The notes: a model not told the origin generated them from the sequence alone. A stretch of DNA of 64,000 bases from Saccopteryx bilineata (GCF_036850765.1 NC_089493.1:189443140-189507139); one strand, 5' to 3'. Positions 1 through 12,011 are shown, counted from the stretch's first letter. Made by a program: numbers and translations.

Positions 1-1357
1 GCTGGCCCGGAAGGAATTTGGTTGGGATGGGGCCAGGGGCGACCAGTGTGCGTTCTTTGCTTGGGACATGGGGAAAGTTTCGGAGTAGTTTGAAAACTGT
101 AATAGCTACCGTGCCTTGACTTCATTCCATATGGCAGACAGAGTCTGGGGCATACACACGTTGTCTTGTAAACTTTACAGTAGTTCTGTGACGGGAGTGG
201 GGGAGGGGCGGCGATGGTTATCCCCATCTAAGAGAGGGAAACTGAGGCACAGCCAGGTTAACTGACATGCTCAAGGTGCTAGAGCTGGTGACTGGAGGAG
301 CGAAGTGGGTTCCCCAGCTCCGCCTCTGAGTGACCATGACTGATTGTTTCCCAGCCCTCCCCTCTGCTTCCTTATCTATGTGCCAGGCATTCTTCTGTCC
401 CTTGTGAACTGGGGACACGCACTGACTTCAACAGTCCTGGTGCCAACGTGAGATGACTGGTCACAGCGATTTCAGAAGTCCTTTCCGAACTCGCCGCCTC
501 CCATTCTGCAGGGTCCCTTCTTCAGCGCAGCCCCGAGCGCCTGTCACAGGACTTGCCCATTTCACGCAGTCCGTGAGTGGTTGTGCCAAGTGGGGACTTG
601 CATCCAGGTCTGCTTAGACGCATAGTAGGTCTTCAGGGAGTGCTATGTCCCCTCGTTAATCTAGCTCTTCTTCTTCCCTTTGCTTCCATTCGTGGGCAGA
701 GGCTGAGCAGGGCTGGGAGCGGGGTTGACTGCCTCTGGCCCATTGGGCCGGGGTCTCCCAAGTCCTCCTGCTGTTGGAAGAGTTGGTATGGACCAGCAGC
801 GCCACCAGCCCCAACTCTGTGACGGAACAGTAGCTCCTTAGTAGGGTGCAGGCTCTCTGCTTAGAACTGAGATCGGAAGGTTTGCTCCGGTGACTCTCTC
901 ATTGTCTGCACACTCTCCACCCGGACACTCAGTTTGCTGCATGTTCTCTTCTCCGTCTCCCTGGAGTGGCAGCTAGTGTCTAGAAGGAGCCGTTTTTGAT
1001 TCGGGTATCAGGGTTGCTCTTCCCCAGCCTGGGGACCCTCTTTCCTGTTAAACGGTGGTCATCCGAGCACCTGCTGCACTTTGTGGTTGGGAGTGTCCGA
1101 CAAGACAGTGCATGGAGAGAGCTGGGCATGCAGCCTGGCACAGGGCAAGGGCTCACTACGTGATGAACAAATCCGACTTGAAAACTATTTTTTTCCCATG
1201 ATGCATGTTTATTGAGTGCTAACAATTGAGACGCAGTTGGCTTCCTGTCCCTGTAGCTTCCCAACGCTGTGACATTGAGCAGGTCAACCTCCCTGAACCT
1301 TCATTTTGTTGTCTGAAATATGGGATATCCGCTTCAGGTGAGGAAATAACATTTACA

Positions 1358-1487
1358 GCCCTGGCCAGGTAGCTCGTGTAGTTACAGCGTCTTCCTGATA
1401 CACAAAGGTTGCAGGTTTGATCCTCGGTGAGGGCGCGTACAGGCTCGTCTCTCTCTAAAATCCATAAATAGATTTAAAAAGAGAAAG
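1358..1487 (+). mobile_element. tRNA-derived Ves-like SINE
   Basis: A diverged tRNA-like head begins GCCCTGGCCAGGTAGCTCG and contains a B-box-like run (GCAGGTTTGATCCTCG), followed by a short body and an A-rich tail. A 10-bp target-site duplication AACATTTACA flanks it (1348-1357 and 1488-1497). It belongs to an older SINE group than the two main families in this window and is one of only three sense-oriented SINEs here. Confidence 0.75.
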
Positions 1488-1629
1488 AACATTTACAAAG
1501 TAAGAACGACACAGTACGGCAGCAGCAGCCTCCTTTGCCTGGTGACCGCAGCTGTGCTGTGGGTTTATCCACTCATTATTCAGGTCTCATTCACGGGAAT
1601 CCAACTTGGTGCCAGAGCCTTCCATTCTT

Positions 1630-1998
1630 TTTTTTTTTTTAATTTTATTTATTTATTTATTTATTTATTTTTTACAGAGACAGAGAGAGAGTCAGAGAGA
1701 GGGATAGACAGGGACAGAGACAGGAAAGAGATGGAGAAAGATGAGAAGCATCAATCATCAGTTTTTCGTTGCAACACCTTAGTTGTTCATTGATTGCTTT
1801 CTCATATGTGCCTTGACCGTGGGCCTCCAGCAGACCGAGCAACCCCTTGCTGGAGCCAGCGACCTTGGGTTCAAGCTCGTGGGCTCTTGCTCAAACCAGA
1901 TGAGCCCGCGCTCAAGCTGGCGACCTCGGGGTCTCAAACCTGGGTCCTCGGCATCCCAGTCCGATGCTCTATCCACTGTGCCACCACTTGGTCAGGCC
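1630..1998 (-). mobile_element. Family B SINE, copy 1
   Basis: On the + strand the copy reads from poly-T through TTTACAGAGACAGAG to the reverse-complemented tRNA head ending CCACTTGGTCAGGC. Near-identical target-site duplications flank it (1614-1629 and 1999-2014, 14 of 16 matching). The T-rich tail followed by TTTTTTACAG resembles a 3' splice acceptor in the sense of the host gene, with AG at 1675-1676. Confidence 0.9.
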
Positions 1999-2097
1999 AG
2001 AACCTCCCATTCTTGATTTGCTTGTTTGTTTGTTTGTTTTTCTCGGATTGTCAGAATAACTCTGCAAGGTATTAATATTTTTAATCCCTGTTTTACC

Positions 2098-2375
2098 GAT
2101 TGCATGGTGTGGGGTGGTTAAGAGCACAGAACCCTCCTGCCTGGGTTCCAATCCCGGCTCTGCGACTTTCCAGCTGTAGGGCCTTGAGCAACTGCCTTAA
2201 CTTTTCCCTGCCTCAGTTTCCATCCGAGAGGCAGAGAGTAATCCTTATATTCACAAAATGGTACCTTGTCACTAACTGGCTGTGAGGAATACATGGAGTT
2301 AATACGTGTAGCTCTTAGGACGATGCCTGCCTAACGGGAACGCTCTATAAAAGAGCTGTTATTGTTATTACTACT
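2098..2375 (+). repeat. MIR, near full length
   Basis: A typical core-SINE (MIR) pattern is visible: GTGGTTAAGAGCACAGA, then GGTTCCAATCCCGGCTCTGC, then TGCCTCAGTTTCC, and a 3' end with ACGATGCCTGCC and a TTATTGTTATTA tail. It is one of the better-preserved MIRs here. It is an ancient mammalian repeat and uninformative about lineage. Confidence 0.85.
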
Positions 2376-3351
2376 AATGAGGCGGATGACGGAACTGAGA
2401 TTTGAACCCAGACCTGTGTTGCTCCAAAGCCCCTGTCTCTTCTGTTCCGCGAGCGGCCTCGCTCCCACTTGGAAACCCTTCTGTGTCTTTTGGGCCCGTC
2501 TAGGGGACTGGGACAGCGCCTCCCAGGCTGCCTCCGTCCCCAGGCCACCCCAGACTCACCTCAGCAGGTTGGCTCACCTGCCTCTTCTGTCTTCCCTAAG
2601 GAGAGGCCATCACCGACCTCCCTCGGCTCCTCAGGTATCCCCGGCAGGTGTCCCCAGCACTGGTCTGGCTCTTCCTTCCAGAATTTTCTTCCAGCCCCAC
2701 TCTATTCTTCCAGACCCTGAGGCACTTTGTACGGGAAGTTCTTAAGTCAAAAGACAGGAGACTGCTACTGTGCAAACACATGACAGCCCTCCCTGGCCAA
2801 GCCTTCTCGTCTCCTGCTCAACAGGACCAGGGTTGTGACACCCTCAGAGAGCCCGACCCTTTCCGCCCCCTGGACCGTGGCCGATCCTCCACAGCGGGTG
2901 CCCCCAGCCCAACAATCACAGCCCCTCTGGGGCCGCCGCACAGTGCCTGGTTGTGCAGGTTGAAGACACACAACGGTATTGACTTGGCTGAACAATGGCT
3001 GCCCTTCAGGACCAGGCTCCTTCCTGCTTCCTCGCCGGAGCCTCCCTCCGGGGAGCCGGCCAGCGTGCGGCCAGCTCGCCTGTCCCCGAGGCCTGCAGCA
3101 CCTTCCGCGGACGTCCTGCCGTGAACAGCGTCTGCCTTGTTGCCGTCCCCCCATGTGCCTCATCATGTGTGTGTGTGTGAACGGTTGTCTTGGTTTCCAG
3201 CTGGGTTTAAACTTACATGTAATATTTGGTGCCGGGCGTGGAGCAGCTGTGTGAAAGGGATTTGTTAGCTGGCTTAGGCTCTTTCAGAAATGAAGGTTAT
3301 TTTGGTCTTTTGTTTTTCAGTATTGATGCACTTGAGCAGACGTGAGTGGAG

Positions 3352-3509
3352 GGTTCAGTGTTGGGTTCTTTCCTGTTCTCTAAGGAAGCAACATCGAAAC
3401 GATTTGAATAGCTTTTGGAAATGTATTTTCACCTCTTAAAAAAGTCATTCTTTTTAAAAAAAAATTTTTTTTTTATTATTTGATTTTAGTGAGAGAGGAA
3501 GGGGGCGAT

Positions 3510-3517
<8 letters not shown>
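3352..3517 (+). repeat. Inverted duplication, left arm
   Basis: This segment, starting GGTTCAGTGTTGGG and running through CACCTCTTAAAAAAGTCATT into the first 40 or so bases of a SINE tail, recurs in reverse complement at 4463-4644. The aligned unique part differs by only a few substitutions and short indels, apart from one longer insertion of about 12 bases in the right arm. The spacer of about 950 bp holds most of one SINE and all of another. Confidence 0.85.
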
Positions 3518-3540
<23 letters not shown>

Positions 3541-3637
3541 CGAGAACATCAGTCTATTCCTGTTTATGCCCTGACCAGGGATCGAACCAGCAACCTCTGC
3601 GCTTCAGAACAACCAACCAAGCCATCTGGCCAGGGCT
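3454..3637 (-). mobile_element. tRNA-derived Ves-like SINE (minus)
   Basis: The copy reads poly-A/T tail, GATTTTAGTGAGAGAGG, a (GA)n tract at about 3509-3540, GCCCTGACCAGGGATCGAACC and a head ending CTGGCCAGGGC. Target-site duplications AAAGTCATTCTTT (3441-3453) and AAAGTCGTTCTTT (3641-3653) flank it. Its 3' tail forms the inner part of the left arm of the inverted duplication. Confidence 0.75.
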
Positions 3638-4174
3638 TAGAAAGTCGTTCTTTATTTCCTCCTTTCTACCGTTTTTGGGAAACTGGGGTATGCCTAACGC
3701 TAGCACTGTCCTGAGTATTAAAATAAATTAGTACCCCTGAAGTTTATAGGACCCTCGGGTGTTCGTCACAGTCTCGGTTGCAGCGTCTGACTTCTGCCTG
3801 TCTGCAGAGAGAGGGTTCCGGACGCCACGTCGTCGACCCCACCTGCAGTTCTCCTTCCAGGACCCGTTTCGGTCCTGTCAGTTTAAAGTCTCCCCCGGGA
3901 GGGATCTCGGGGTCCGTTCCTTGTGAGTTTCCAGTTTGCTGCGGGTGCATGGAGCGCATGGCGGTTCCTGGGTGACGTGCCCCTGTACCAGGCAGGCCCT
4001 GGAGTGGGGCTGTGGGCCTGGCTGCTCCTGGAACGCGGTAGGAGTCCGGTGCTGGCTTTGTAAGTGCCGGGCTCAGGCGCTCTGCCTCGGGAAGGAAGGA
4101 AAAATAAAAAATGGAAAATAAACTCCAAACCCTTCCCCTTAGAGAGGAAGAGATGTCACAAGGTCTTTCTTTTC

Positions 4175-4356
4175 TTTTCTTTTTTTAATTTTAAGACTGT
4201 ATTTATTCATTTTGGAGAGAAGAGAAAGAGAGAGAGAAGGGGGGAGGAGGAAGCATCAAATTCCCTATGTGCCTTGACCAGGCAAGCCCAGGGTTTTGAA
4301 CCGGCAACCTCAGTGTTCCGGGTCGACGCTTTATCTGCTGCGCCACCACTGGCCAT
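4175..4356 (-). mobile_element. Older tRNA-derived SINE (minus)
   Basis: A short, diverged SINE related to family B: AAGCATCAAATTCCC, TGTGCCTTGACCAGG, TTTTGAACCGGCAACC and TCTGCTGCGCCACCACTGGCC are all recognisable on the + strand. Imperfect flanking repeats CACAAGGTCTTTCTTTTC and CACAAGTTCTCTCTTTTG support insertion as a unit. It lies in the spacer of the inverted duplication. Confidence 0.7.
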
Positions 4357-4462
4357 GCACAAGTTCTCTCTTTTGTTCATTCATCAGATAGTAGCGGCAT
4401 CCACCAACTCCATGTGAGGACCCGGGTTCCATCTTAGCAAGACGGGTGAGCTGGGCAGGCTG

Positions 4463-4644
4463 GCTCCATCTGTCTCTATCTCCCCCTTTCTCTCTCACTA
4501 AAATCAACCAATAAATTTTTTTTTATAAAGAATGACTTTTTAAGAGGTGAAAATACATTTCCAAAAGCTATCCAAACTGTTTCGATGTTGCCTTTCCTTA
4601 GAGAACAGGCAATCCTACGGGAAGGGGACCCAACACTGAACCCC
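4463..4644 (-). repeat. Inverted duplication, right arm
   Basis: Read in reverse complement, this segment matches 3352-3517, including the same junction between unique sequence (AAGTCATTC) and a SINE 3' tail (ending CTCTCACTAAAATCAACCA on the + strand). An extra insertion follows GGTTCAGTGTTGGGT in this arm. Because the SINE tail and its flank are shared, the duplication happened after that SINE had inserted. Confidence 0.85.
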
Positions 4645-5048
4645 GGTGGGAAGGACAGACTCTCCGTCCACACGTCAATCAACAAACACAGTGCTAGAAA
4701 GTAATAGGAGGGTCCACTCAGACAGGGCGGCCTGGGGAGGTCTCTTCGAGGTGGCATTTACCGCTAAGAGCTGACGGACAGAGGGAAACAGCCAGGAAAA
4801 TGTGGACGGACGCGTGGGCAGGGACGGGTCACCACGCCCTGGGTGGAGGGAAGAGCGTGCGCGGAGGCTGTGCGGTGGAGGCGAGTCTGAGGTTGCTGAG
4901 TTCTGGGAATTGAAGAAAATAAGACTGGAGAGGTAGGACCAAGGGGCTGGGTCATGGAGGCCCCTGGACAGGCCACAGCAAGGACCTTGAACCCATTCTG
5001 GTGTTGGTGGCAAGACTTTGCAGGGATTAAAGCGACAAGGTGACAAGA

Positions 5049-8000
5049 TTGGATTTTTTTTTTTTTTTTTAATGGCAGGTGGGCCGAGAAGGGGCAGGTT
5101 CGGGGTGAAGAACTGAGGTAGTCACTAGCTGCAGACGTGCGGAGAGAGGGAGGGACTCAGCGAAATGTCAGCGGTTCTCCCCATATGGGGGCCATGACGG
5201 GAACAGACAGCAGAGATGTGGGCTTTGGGAAATCCAGAGGCTGCAGGTCCAAGCCGTGGACCGTGAAAGCTTGACACCCTGGGATCAGTTCCCCATCCAC
5301 GCAGAGCATGGAGAGTGAGCTGCAGGGAAGAATCCTGGTTCTTCAGCTCCTGCTAGACCCAGATGTGTTCTTTCACATAGTGAAATCTTGCTACCTTGTT
5401 TCTACTTGCTCAGTAAGTAGCCCACCGGGTGTATTTCTTGGGAAATACACTTCATTTTGGAGAGAAAGTACAAGGAAGCGAAGGAATCCACACTTCTTGA
5501 GCCCTGTTCTGTGCCGGGAAGGAAGAACGCTGCCTGTGGCCCCAGTGCCCTTGCCCATTCCCCTGACGTAGTTAAGGCTCTGGGCTCCCCCGTGCTGGTG
5601 TCTGGACAAGAAGCTGATGTGTACTAGTGTCCAGCTAGGGCCCTCTAAGGCGGCCAGCGGAGAGAGTTTCTGGGGAACTCTCCCGGGAGGAACACGTGTG
5701 GTGATGGAGTCGGCAGTGGTTCCTCAGTAACGGAAACCTGTAGACAATCCACAGGGATCCTTTTCACCCTCGGGTGTCACCTCCTTCCCCCAGAACTCGA
5801 GCAGAGCTATCCAGGCGCTGCAGAATGCCTGAGCCGGGGAGAGTTTCCCCTCTCCGTGATGATGATTACACTAATAAGAAGGAAACAGGAGTAGGAGACA
5901 GAGGCTTGGGTTATCCATTCCCCCAGGGGAAGGAGAATTGGCTGTTGCTGCACTTCTCCAGTTACCAGCTGGGAATGAGACGTGGAGGGCCAGTGAAACA
6001 GTTGATGGTGGAGGGGACTGAGCAGGGGGCCGGGGCTCAGGTGGCCCGTGTCCGCTCCTGGCGCAAACCAGGTTCCCGGGAACCCCTTCAGTTTAGGCAA
6101 GTCTTGAGTGTCATTTTACTCATCTGTAAAATGGGGGACTAGGATGGAAAGGCCGCTGCTGTTGTGATGGTTATTTGACACTCAAATAAGATCAAGTGTG
6201 CAAAGGACCCTACCGCACGTTTCTGTTTGTTAGGACAAGTGAAACTTGGAAGGTAGGGGGCCTAGCTGTGAACCCTGCTGGGAATCCCAGTGAAACATTT
6301 CTTTCTTTCTTTGTTCTTTTGTAAGTTCATTTATTCATTCAGTGAACACTCACTCGGAGCCCACATCTACAAAATGCATCAGCTTTCTGTCTGAGACCCA
6401 GAAGATTCCAAATGGGTCCCTATGGGTCACCCTCTACCAGCATTCCTCCGGCAAAACCTAGTTAGGGGTTGTACTTTGGGGTGATTGATACTGACTGGTT
6501 GGTTTTTCTCCTATGCAGATGCCCGGGGGGAGGGGTATCTAGAAATAATTTTCAAGTCTCTTTCAGTCCTTTCACATCAGTCCCTGGATCAGCCGCCACC
6601 TGAGCTGTATCCCCAGCACGGAAGGGCAAACAACGTCAACATTCTGGCATTTTTTTTTCTTACACTTTCCCCCTCTTTCTTGCAGATGGGTTCTGATTTG
6701 GCTGCAGGCATACTTTTATACCCTGCTTTTTAAAATTTATTTTAAAATTCTGTAATAACATAAGCCTTCTCCCCAGAGGCAGATTAAGGCTGGTTGAGGC
6801 CCCAGGCACAGAAGAAAATATTGGGCTCTTTAAAAAAGAGAGACAGGGAAAATAAAAATACATGTTAACCATATTTTTACATAATTTGTATGTACCGTAT
6901 TTTTCGCTCTATAAGACGCACCTGACCATAAGACTCACCTAGAACTTTAAGGAGGAAAATAAGGAAAAAAAATACTCTGAACCAAATGGTGTGTTAAAAT
7001 ATTTAATAAAATATTGTATTTTTCACTCCATAAGATGCACGGGCATTTTCCCCTCCACTGTTTGGGGCGGGGGGAGTGCGTCTTATGGAGCAAAAAATAC
7101 GGTCATTAAAATTGCACATATGAAACCAAACTTGGTGTCATTAGAAAAAAGTATAAAGTTGGGGTTTTGCAAGTCCCTTCAGAAGTTGGGGTCCAGGGTG
7201 CACGCCCAGGGTGCCCACTGTTAAGTCCATTCTGTCATTCTGAATGCCTCGTGAACCTACGTTTCAAACAGTTGCATCAAATGGTTATAACCGTGGTTTA
7301 CCAACTGTTCATTCCCTACAGATATATATATATATAGGCTGTGTTCATTTTCCACCCCCTCTGCTAAATAATGCCGCATCGAACATCTTGGTGTATAAAT
7401 CTCTGCACCTGGGTGGGGAGACGGCAGAAGCACGTCGCCGATGCGTTTGTCTTCAGGACGAGCGGAAGACTCTGTTGAGGCTCCTTTTCCTTTAGGACTC
7501 TTTCCAGGGTGCTTCCCTGACTCTGGTTCTGCCCTTCATTAGCCGGGACCTCTGCTCCCGGGTTGCTCTGCACCCCAAGAACGCACATCTCTTTCCATTT
7601 ATCTTATAGACAGTTCTTTCCTAGTCAGTTAAAATTCCTCACAGTCATTCCTGATGTTTGTAGCCAGGGGCAAAAATAGCCCCCTCAATTTTAAAATTTT
7701 AAAAACGATAGGGGGATCGTTCTTCAACTGAGCGGTATTTTTGAACATTGCCTCTTCTGGCCACTCAGCTGTGCAAGGTCCACTGTCCCCGTTCACTTTC
7801 TGAGCAGCCGTTTAAGACCTGAATTGAAATCCTCAGGCTACTCCTTAAGAGCAGCGAGACTGTAGTCAAGTTACTCTCGCTCTCACGGGCTCCTGTTCCT
7901 GCGTTTGTGCCATGCGGTTGTAATGGGCACCACTCACTGGACTGCTGTGAGAGTTTAGTGTCGTGCAGTACATGTGAAATGCAGAGTGTGGGTTAGTTGC

Positions 8001-8450
8001 TAGTATTCTCTGAAAGTTTGGGCACTGAGTCATCACAAAGGAGCGCGCCAGTCGCTTCTCAGGGGCTGGATTTTCACGACAAAATGGCACCATGGCATGC
8101 CACACCTGGAAGGGTTGGTTGAGATGGAGCCTGTCCCCCTCATTTTCATTCATGGGGGCAAACTGAGGCCCACAGAGGAGAAGGGACTTGGCCCCGGTCA
8201 CCTGAACGAGGGATAAGAGAAGCTATCCCAGCGGGCACTGCTCCTGTGGGCAGGCGGCAGGGAGGACTGACGGCTTCAGAGTCCAGATGGAGCCTTTTCA
8301 CCACGCCTGCTGGGTGCGTCCTTGGGGGTCCAGACCTTGGGCCAGCTCAGTGTGGGTATTAGCTGATGCTCCAGACCCCACCCATGACCAGTCAAGCCCC
8401 CAAATCAATCCCAGAGCAGCCAGGAAGCTTGTGGAATGTTGGGAACACCA
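5049..8450. other. Intron 1 stretch with little recognisable
   Basis: Apart from the palindromic element at 6894-7103 and a short (TA)n at about 7322-7336, I recognise nothing specific. There is a poly-T run at about 5052-5072. No coding segment is supported on either strand, although several open frames of 60-120 codons occur. Confidence 0.5.
6894..7103. mobile_element. Non-autonomous DNA transposon with long TIRs
   Basis: The left end ACCGTATTTTTCGCTCTATA and right end (reverse complement ACCGTATTTTTTGCTCCATA) form inverted repeats of about 27 bp. A further forward copy of the end lies inside at 7015-7040, so 7015-7103 alone is a palindromic mini-element of about 90 bp. I do not see a convincing target-site duplication, so the superfamily is not assigned. 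Confidence 0.75.
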
Positions 8451-8457
8451 TATACAA

Positions 8458-8570
8458 CAGGGTGGGGCAGAAGTAAGTTTACATTGTTCGTATGGAGAAT
8501 GATACAAGAGTAAATGATACTACTCTGTCTTGCATACTCACAACTGAAGACCTACTCTTGCCACATCCTG
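8458..8570. mobile_element. Mariner-like MITE
   Basis: The ends CAGGGTGGGGCAGAAGTAAG and (reverse complement) CAGGATGTGGCAAGAGTAGG are inverted repeats of mariner type around a core of about 60 bp with no coding capacity. TA follows the right end; the left flank is AA, compatible with a decayed TA duplication. This is a miniature non-autonomous copy. Confidence 0.65.
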
Positions 8571-11119
8571 TATATTCTCTTATACTGTGCAGGTGATCTT
8601 TTGTTATCCCTCTTCCCCCCCCACACACCCACACCCCCCAACACATGCCCGTGTGCCTCTCGAGCCAATTGGAAATTCATATGTTCTCCCCTGGCACCAG
8701 AGCTGAGGGCGGCTGCCAACCTGTGGGTTTCTTTTCCGTGTGGCTCACCATCTGGAGTGGCCACCTGGCCTCCTTGTGGGATGTGTGTGGGGGCGTGCAT
8801 GTGCTCAGGCACCCACATCCCAGGGCCAGGGTCTTGTGTCCCCCTCCCTGTGCTTGCATGACCGCCTGAACAAGAGCAGGAGGAGAGAAGAAAGTGCCCA
8901 GAAGTCCTCCTGGCTGCATGAATGAATAATTCATATTGTAGCTGCCGCTTTCCAGGGCTTCCCAAAGTAGCCGTGTTTTCATTGCTTGTTTGTTTCGCTG
9001 CTGACTTGAACGCAGCAGCCTTCAGCTCAGGGCCCCTGAGTGTTCCACGATGACTTGCAGGTAGGGGCTTCCCTCCAGGGGAAACAACGGGCTATTTATT
9101 TTCTTCTTTTGGAAAAGATATGACGGGGGGAAATAAACCCTTAAAAAAAAAAAGAAAGCAAAACACATGGTACTTTGCAGAGGTGACAACCATGTTCTTT
9201 CCAACTCCTGTGCGGAGCTCCCTGGCAATCAGTTTCTGCTAGGCGCCCGTGGTCTGGGGGAGTAAGGAAGCAGCAGTCAGGTGGGCAAACCAGGTGAGCT
9301 GCTGGACCGCATCCGTCTGCCCACGGTGATGCCATCAGCAGGTATTTGGCCGCCGCCGGCGTTCAGATCCTCAGGCACAGCCGGGAGGCGCTGACTTGTG
9401 CTGCCCTAGACATGCCAGCTGCAGCATCAGGGAAAGGTATCAGGAAGACCCCACCTGCCCAGGTGAGCCAGCTGGAGGACTGGCCCTGCCCCTGCTGCCT
9501 GTAGAATGGTAGGGAGGTGGGCACTGCCGTGAAATGCAGGACTCAGCTCCCGAAAGGCTGCATTCAGCGGTGCCAGTAGAAAAAAGGACCTGGGAACAGG
9601 GGCTGGGTGGGTGGCAGTCAGGTGTTCGGGGCCTCTTAGGGATGCACACAGGGCCAGGGTGGGGGACCTGGGCGGATAGAAGCTATGTGGGTGACAGGAA
9701 ATAACAAGTGTCATCAGAAGCACTCAGAAGACCCAATGTTTTTAAATGAACTAGAATGTTTATTTCTTACTCATTGAAAAAAATCTTTCAAACTTAGATT
9801 TCATCTTTACCCACAGATTGCTTTTATGCATCCCCCCCCAAAAAAAAAAAACCCCTCCAAAGAAATACCTAAATAAAACAAAGCTCCATTGTTCCTCAGA
9901 CATCCTCCTATTCCGAATCCAGCTCTTTGGAGCCACAAATGATTGATTGATGCCTGTGTTTTGGATGCTGTCCTTGGCGCCCTCAAGAGCGTTGGTGATG
10001 CAGCCTTGCTCTGAGGGCCAGAAGAATTCAGCGCTTCAGTGCCGGGCTGAAGCCAGCGTGGCCGTTGTGCGGAGCCAGCCTGCTTTGCACTCCTGCCTCG
10101 GGAATGTTGCTCAGCGTGTCTGTTCACTGCCTCCTCCACCCTTCCCCACAACCCCTTGGTTTCTAGGGGTTAAAAGTGCTCCACTGTTGCCTCTGTGATT
10201 TTATCCCGGTGACACCTTTGATGTCTGTGCCCACACAGGCTGCGACAGCTCCACCAGGGCTGTGTGAGGTGTCAGCCGTGGTTGGTAACATCTGAGATGC
10301 AACATTTCAGAGATGTTAAAACGCATCTATCTGCAAAGGTGCAGGTCAGAGCTGTTAAAGTAGAGTCGGTGTCAAGGGCCCTGGAATAGTGCCAGGTACT
10401 TTGTAAACACTCAGTGAAATGTAGCTTTTGTTTCTTATTATTGTTACTATTATGTGTCAGTTTCCTTGTTGGTTAAAGGCAGGTGGTAGCATCTGGGAAT
10501 GGCCTCTCTTACATACAGCAACCTTGTACTCAACTGGAATATGTTCTCATTATTGTTTCTTTACAATCTGACAATGCTCCTTCGGGACAGGCAGGCCGGA
10601 GAGGAGACTTAGAAAAGCCAACACTGCAACGGGGGCCTCCGAAATGTTCTATTCCAGGCCCCTCACCTGGCAGAGGGGGAGCCCAGAGAGGATACGGGCC
10701 TCGCCCAAGGGCTGGTCTGGTGGCATTGGCAGGATTCAAACCCAGATCTTATCACTCCCTTCCCCAGTGCTCTGTCTAAACTGTGTTGCCATGGAAGGGT
10801 CCCTAGGCTGAGGCAGGATCCCAGAGAGCTCTTCACCGCCGATTCCATTTCTAGAAGGAATAGTTCCTTCCGGCTGCAGGGCTCAGGGAAGGGCCGGAGC
10901 TCAAGAAGCAGACGTGGCCGACTTCCAGGCCAGGGTGGGCTGCAACATTGGCTTCGTGCTGGATGTTCCCAGACAGCCTCGTGGCTGGGGAAGACCCCTG
11001 GGGAAGCCAGCTCGTGGGACTGGAAAGGGTGAAGCTGGGGGTTGAGCGCCCGCCCGCGGGGTCCTGAATCCGGAAGGGAGGAGCTCTGCGTGACTGCCTG
11101 CCCGGGGTTGTGTGCCAAG
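8571..11119. other. Intron 1 stretch, mostly unassigned
   Basis: A degraded MIR on the minus strand lies at about 10545-10775 (GGATTCAAACCCAGATCT). A mixed run of 9 C and 12 A sits at about 9832-9851. The remainder is unique-looking sequence with no splice-flanked conserved exon that I recognise. Confidence 0.45.
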
Positions 11120-11339
11120 TGCCGTGTTGAGTCATTCTCATGTACCAACCTCATTAATCACTGTGAGAACCCTGCGAGGCAGATTTTCTCGACTGCTTTA
11201 TGCCTGTGGGGAAACTGAGGCTAAGAGCTGGGGAAGGAATGTGCTGAGATTTCCCAGATAAGAAGGATGGGAACTGGGAGTCCGACTCGGTTCAGAGGGC
11301 CCTTCCCGTTGGGCACAGAGTTTCCGTAGCCAAGGGCGG

Positions 11340-11540
11340 TGACCTCTGTCACGTAGTGAGTGCTCAGTGAGTGGGTTTTGTTTGTTTGTTTGTTTCTTGT
11401 TTTGCAGATGTGAAAACTGAGCCACAGAGAGGGTTGAGTATCTTATCCAGGGTCACACAGTTTGAAGGTGGCAGAGCCTGGGGTCAAACCCAGGGAGTCT
11501 GGCTCCAGCGCCCTGTGCTCTTCACCACCACTCAGTGCTG
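11340..11540 (-). repeat. MIR (minus)
   Basis: The string TTTTGCAGATGTGAAAACTG followed by AGCCACAGAGAGGG, GGGTCACACAGTTTG and GGGTCAAACCCAGG is the reverse complement of a MIR. A (GTTT)n run at about 11377-11396 interrupts it. It is moderately diverged, as expected for this ancient family. Confidence 0.8.
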
Positions 11541-11625
11541 CTGGTGCGTGATGAGACGAGAGAGAGGCAGCAGTGACACCTGCGAGAGCAGTGGCTGCCG
11601 GCCCTGTGTGTGAAACTTAGCGCTG

Positions 11626-12011
11626 AGCCCTGGCTGGTTGGTTCAGTGGTAGAGCGTCGGCCAGGCGTGCAGGAGTCCCGGGTTCGATTCCCGGCCAGGG
11701 CACACAGGAGAAGCGTCCATCTGCTTCTCCACCCCTCCCCCCCCTCCTTCCTCTCTGTCTCTCTCTTCCCCTCCCGCAGCCGAGGCTCCATTGGAGCAAA
11801 GTTGGCCCGGGTGCTGAGGATGGCTCTGTGGCCTCTGCCTCAGGCGCTGGAGTGGCTCTGGTCGCAACAGAGCCACGCCCTGGATGGGCAGAGCATCGCC
11901 CCCTGGTGGGTGTGCCAGGTGGATCCTGGTCGGGCGCATGCGGGAGTCTGACTGCCTCCCCATTTCTGGCTTCGGAAAAATACAAAAAACAAAACAAAAC
12001 AAAACAAAAAC
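11626..12011 (+). mobile_element. Family A SINE, copy 1 (sense)
   Basis: This is the only family A copy on the + strand. The head GCCCTGGCTGGTTGGTTCAG is followed by a B box (GGGTTCGATTCCCGG), the GGAGAAGCG/CTTCTCC hairpin, a CT-rich stretch, a GC-rich body and a CAAAA-rich tail. TAGCGCTG on both sides (11618-11625 and 12013-12020) is the likely target-site duplication. The reverse complement of the CTCF core CCACCAGGGGGCG is at 11897-11909. Confidence 0.92.

Noticed and set aside
2860..3130. GC-rich stretch as a possible alternative promoter or CpG island
   Set aside because: CpG density looks modest and no initiator, first exon or conserved start codon is evident; sequence alone does not support a promoter.
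8552..8982. Antisense frames of 101-137 aa and overlapping sense frames
   Set aside because: No recognisable domain, overlapping frames on both strands, and no splice or promoter support.
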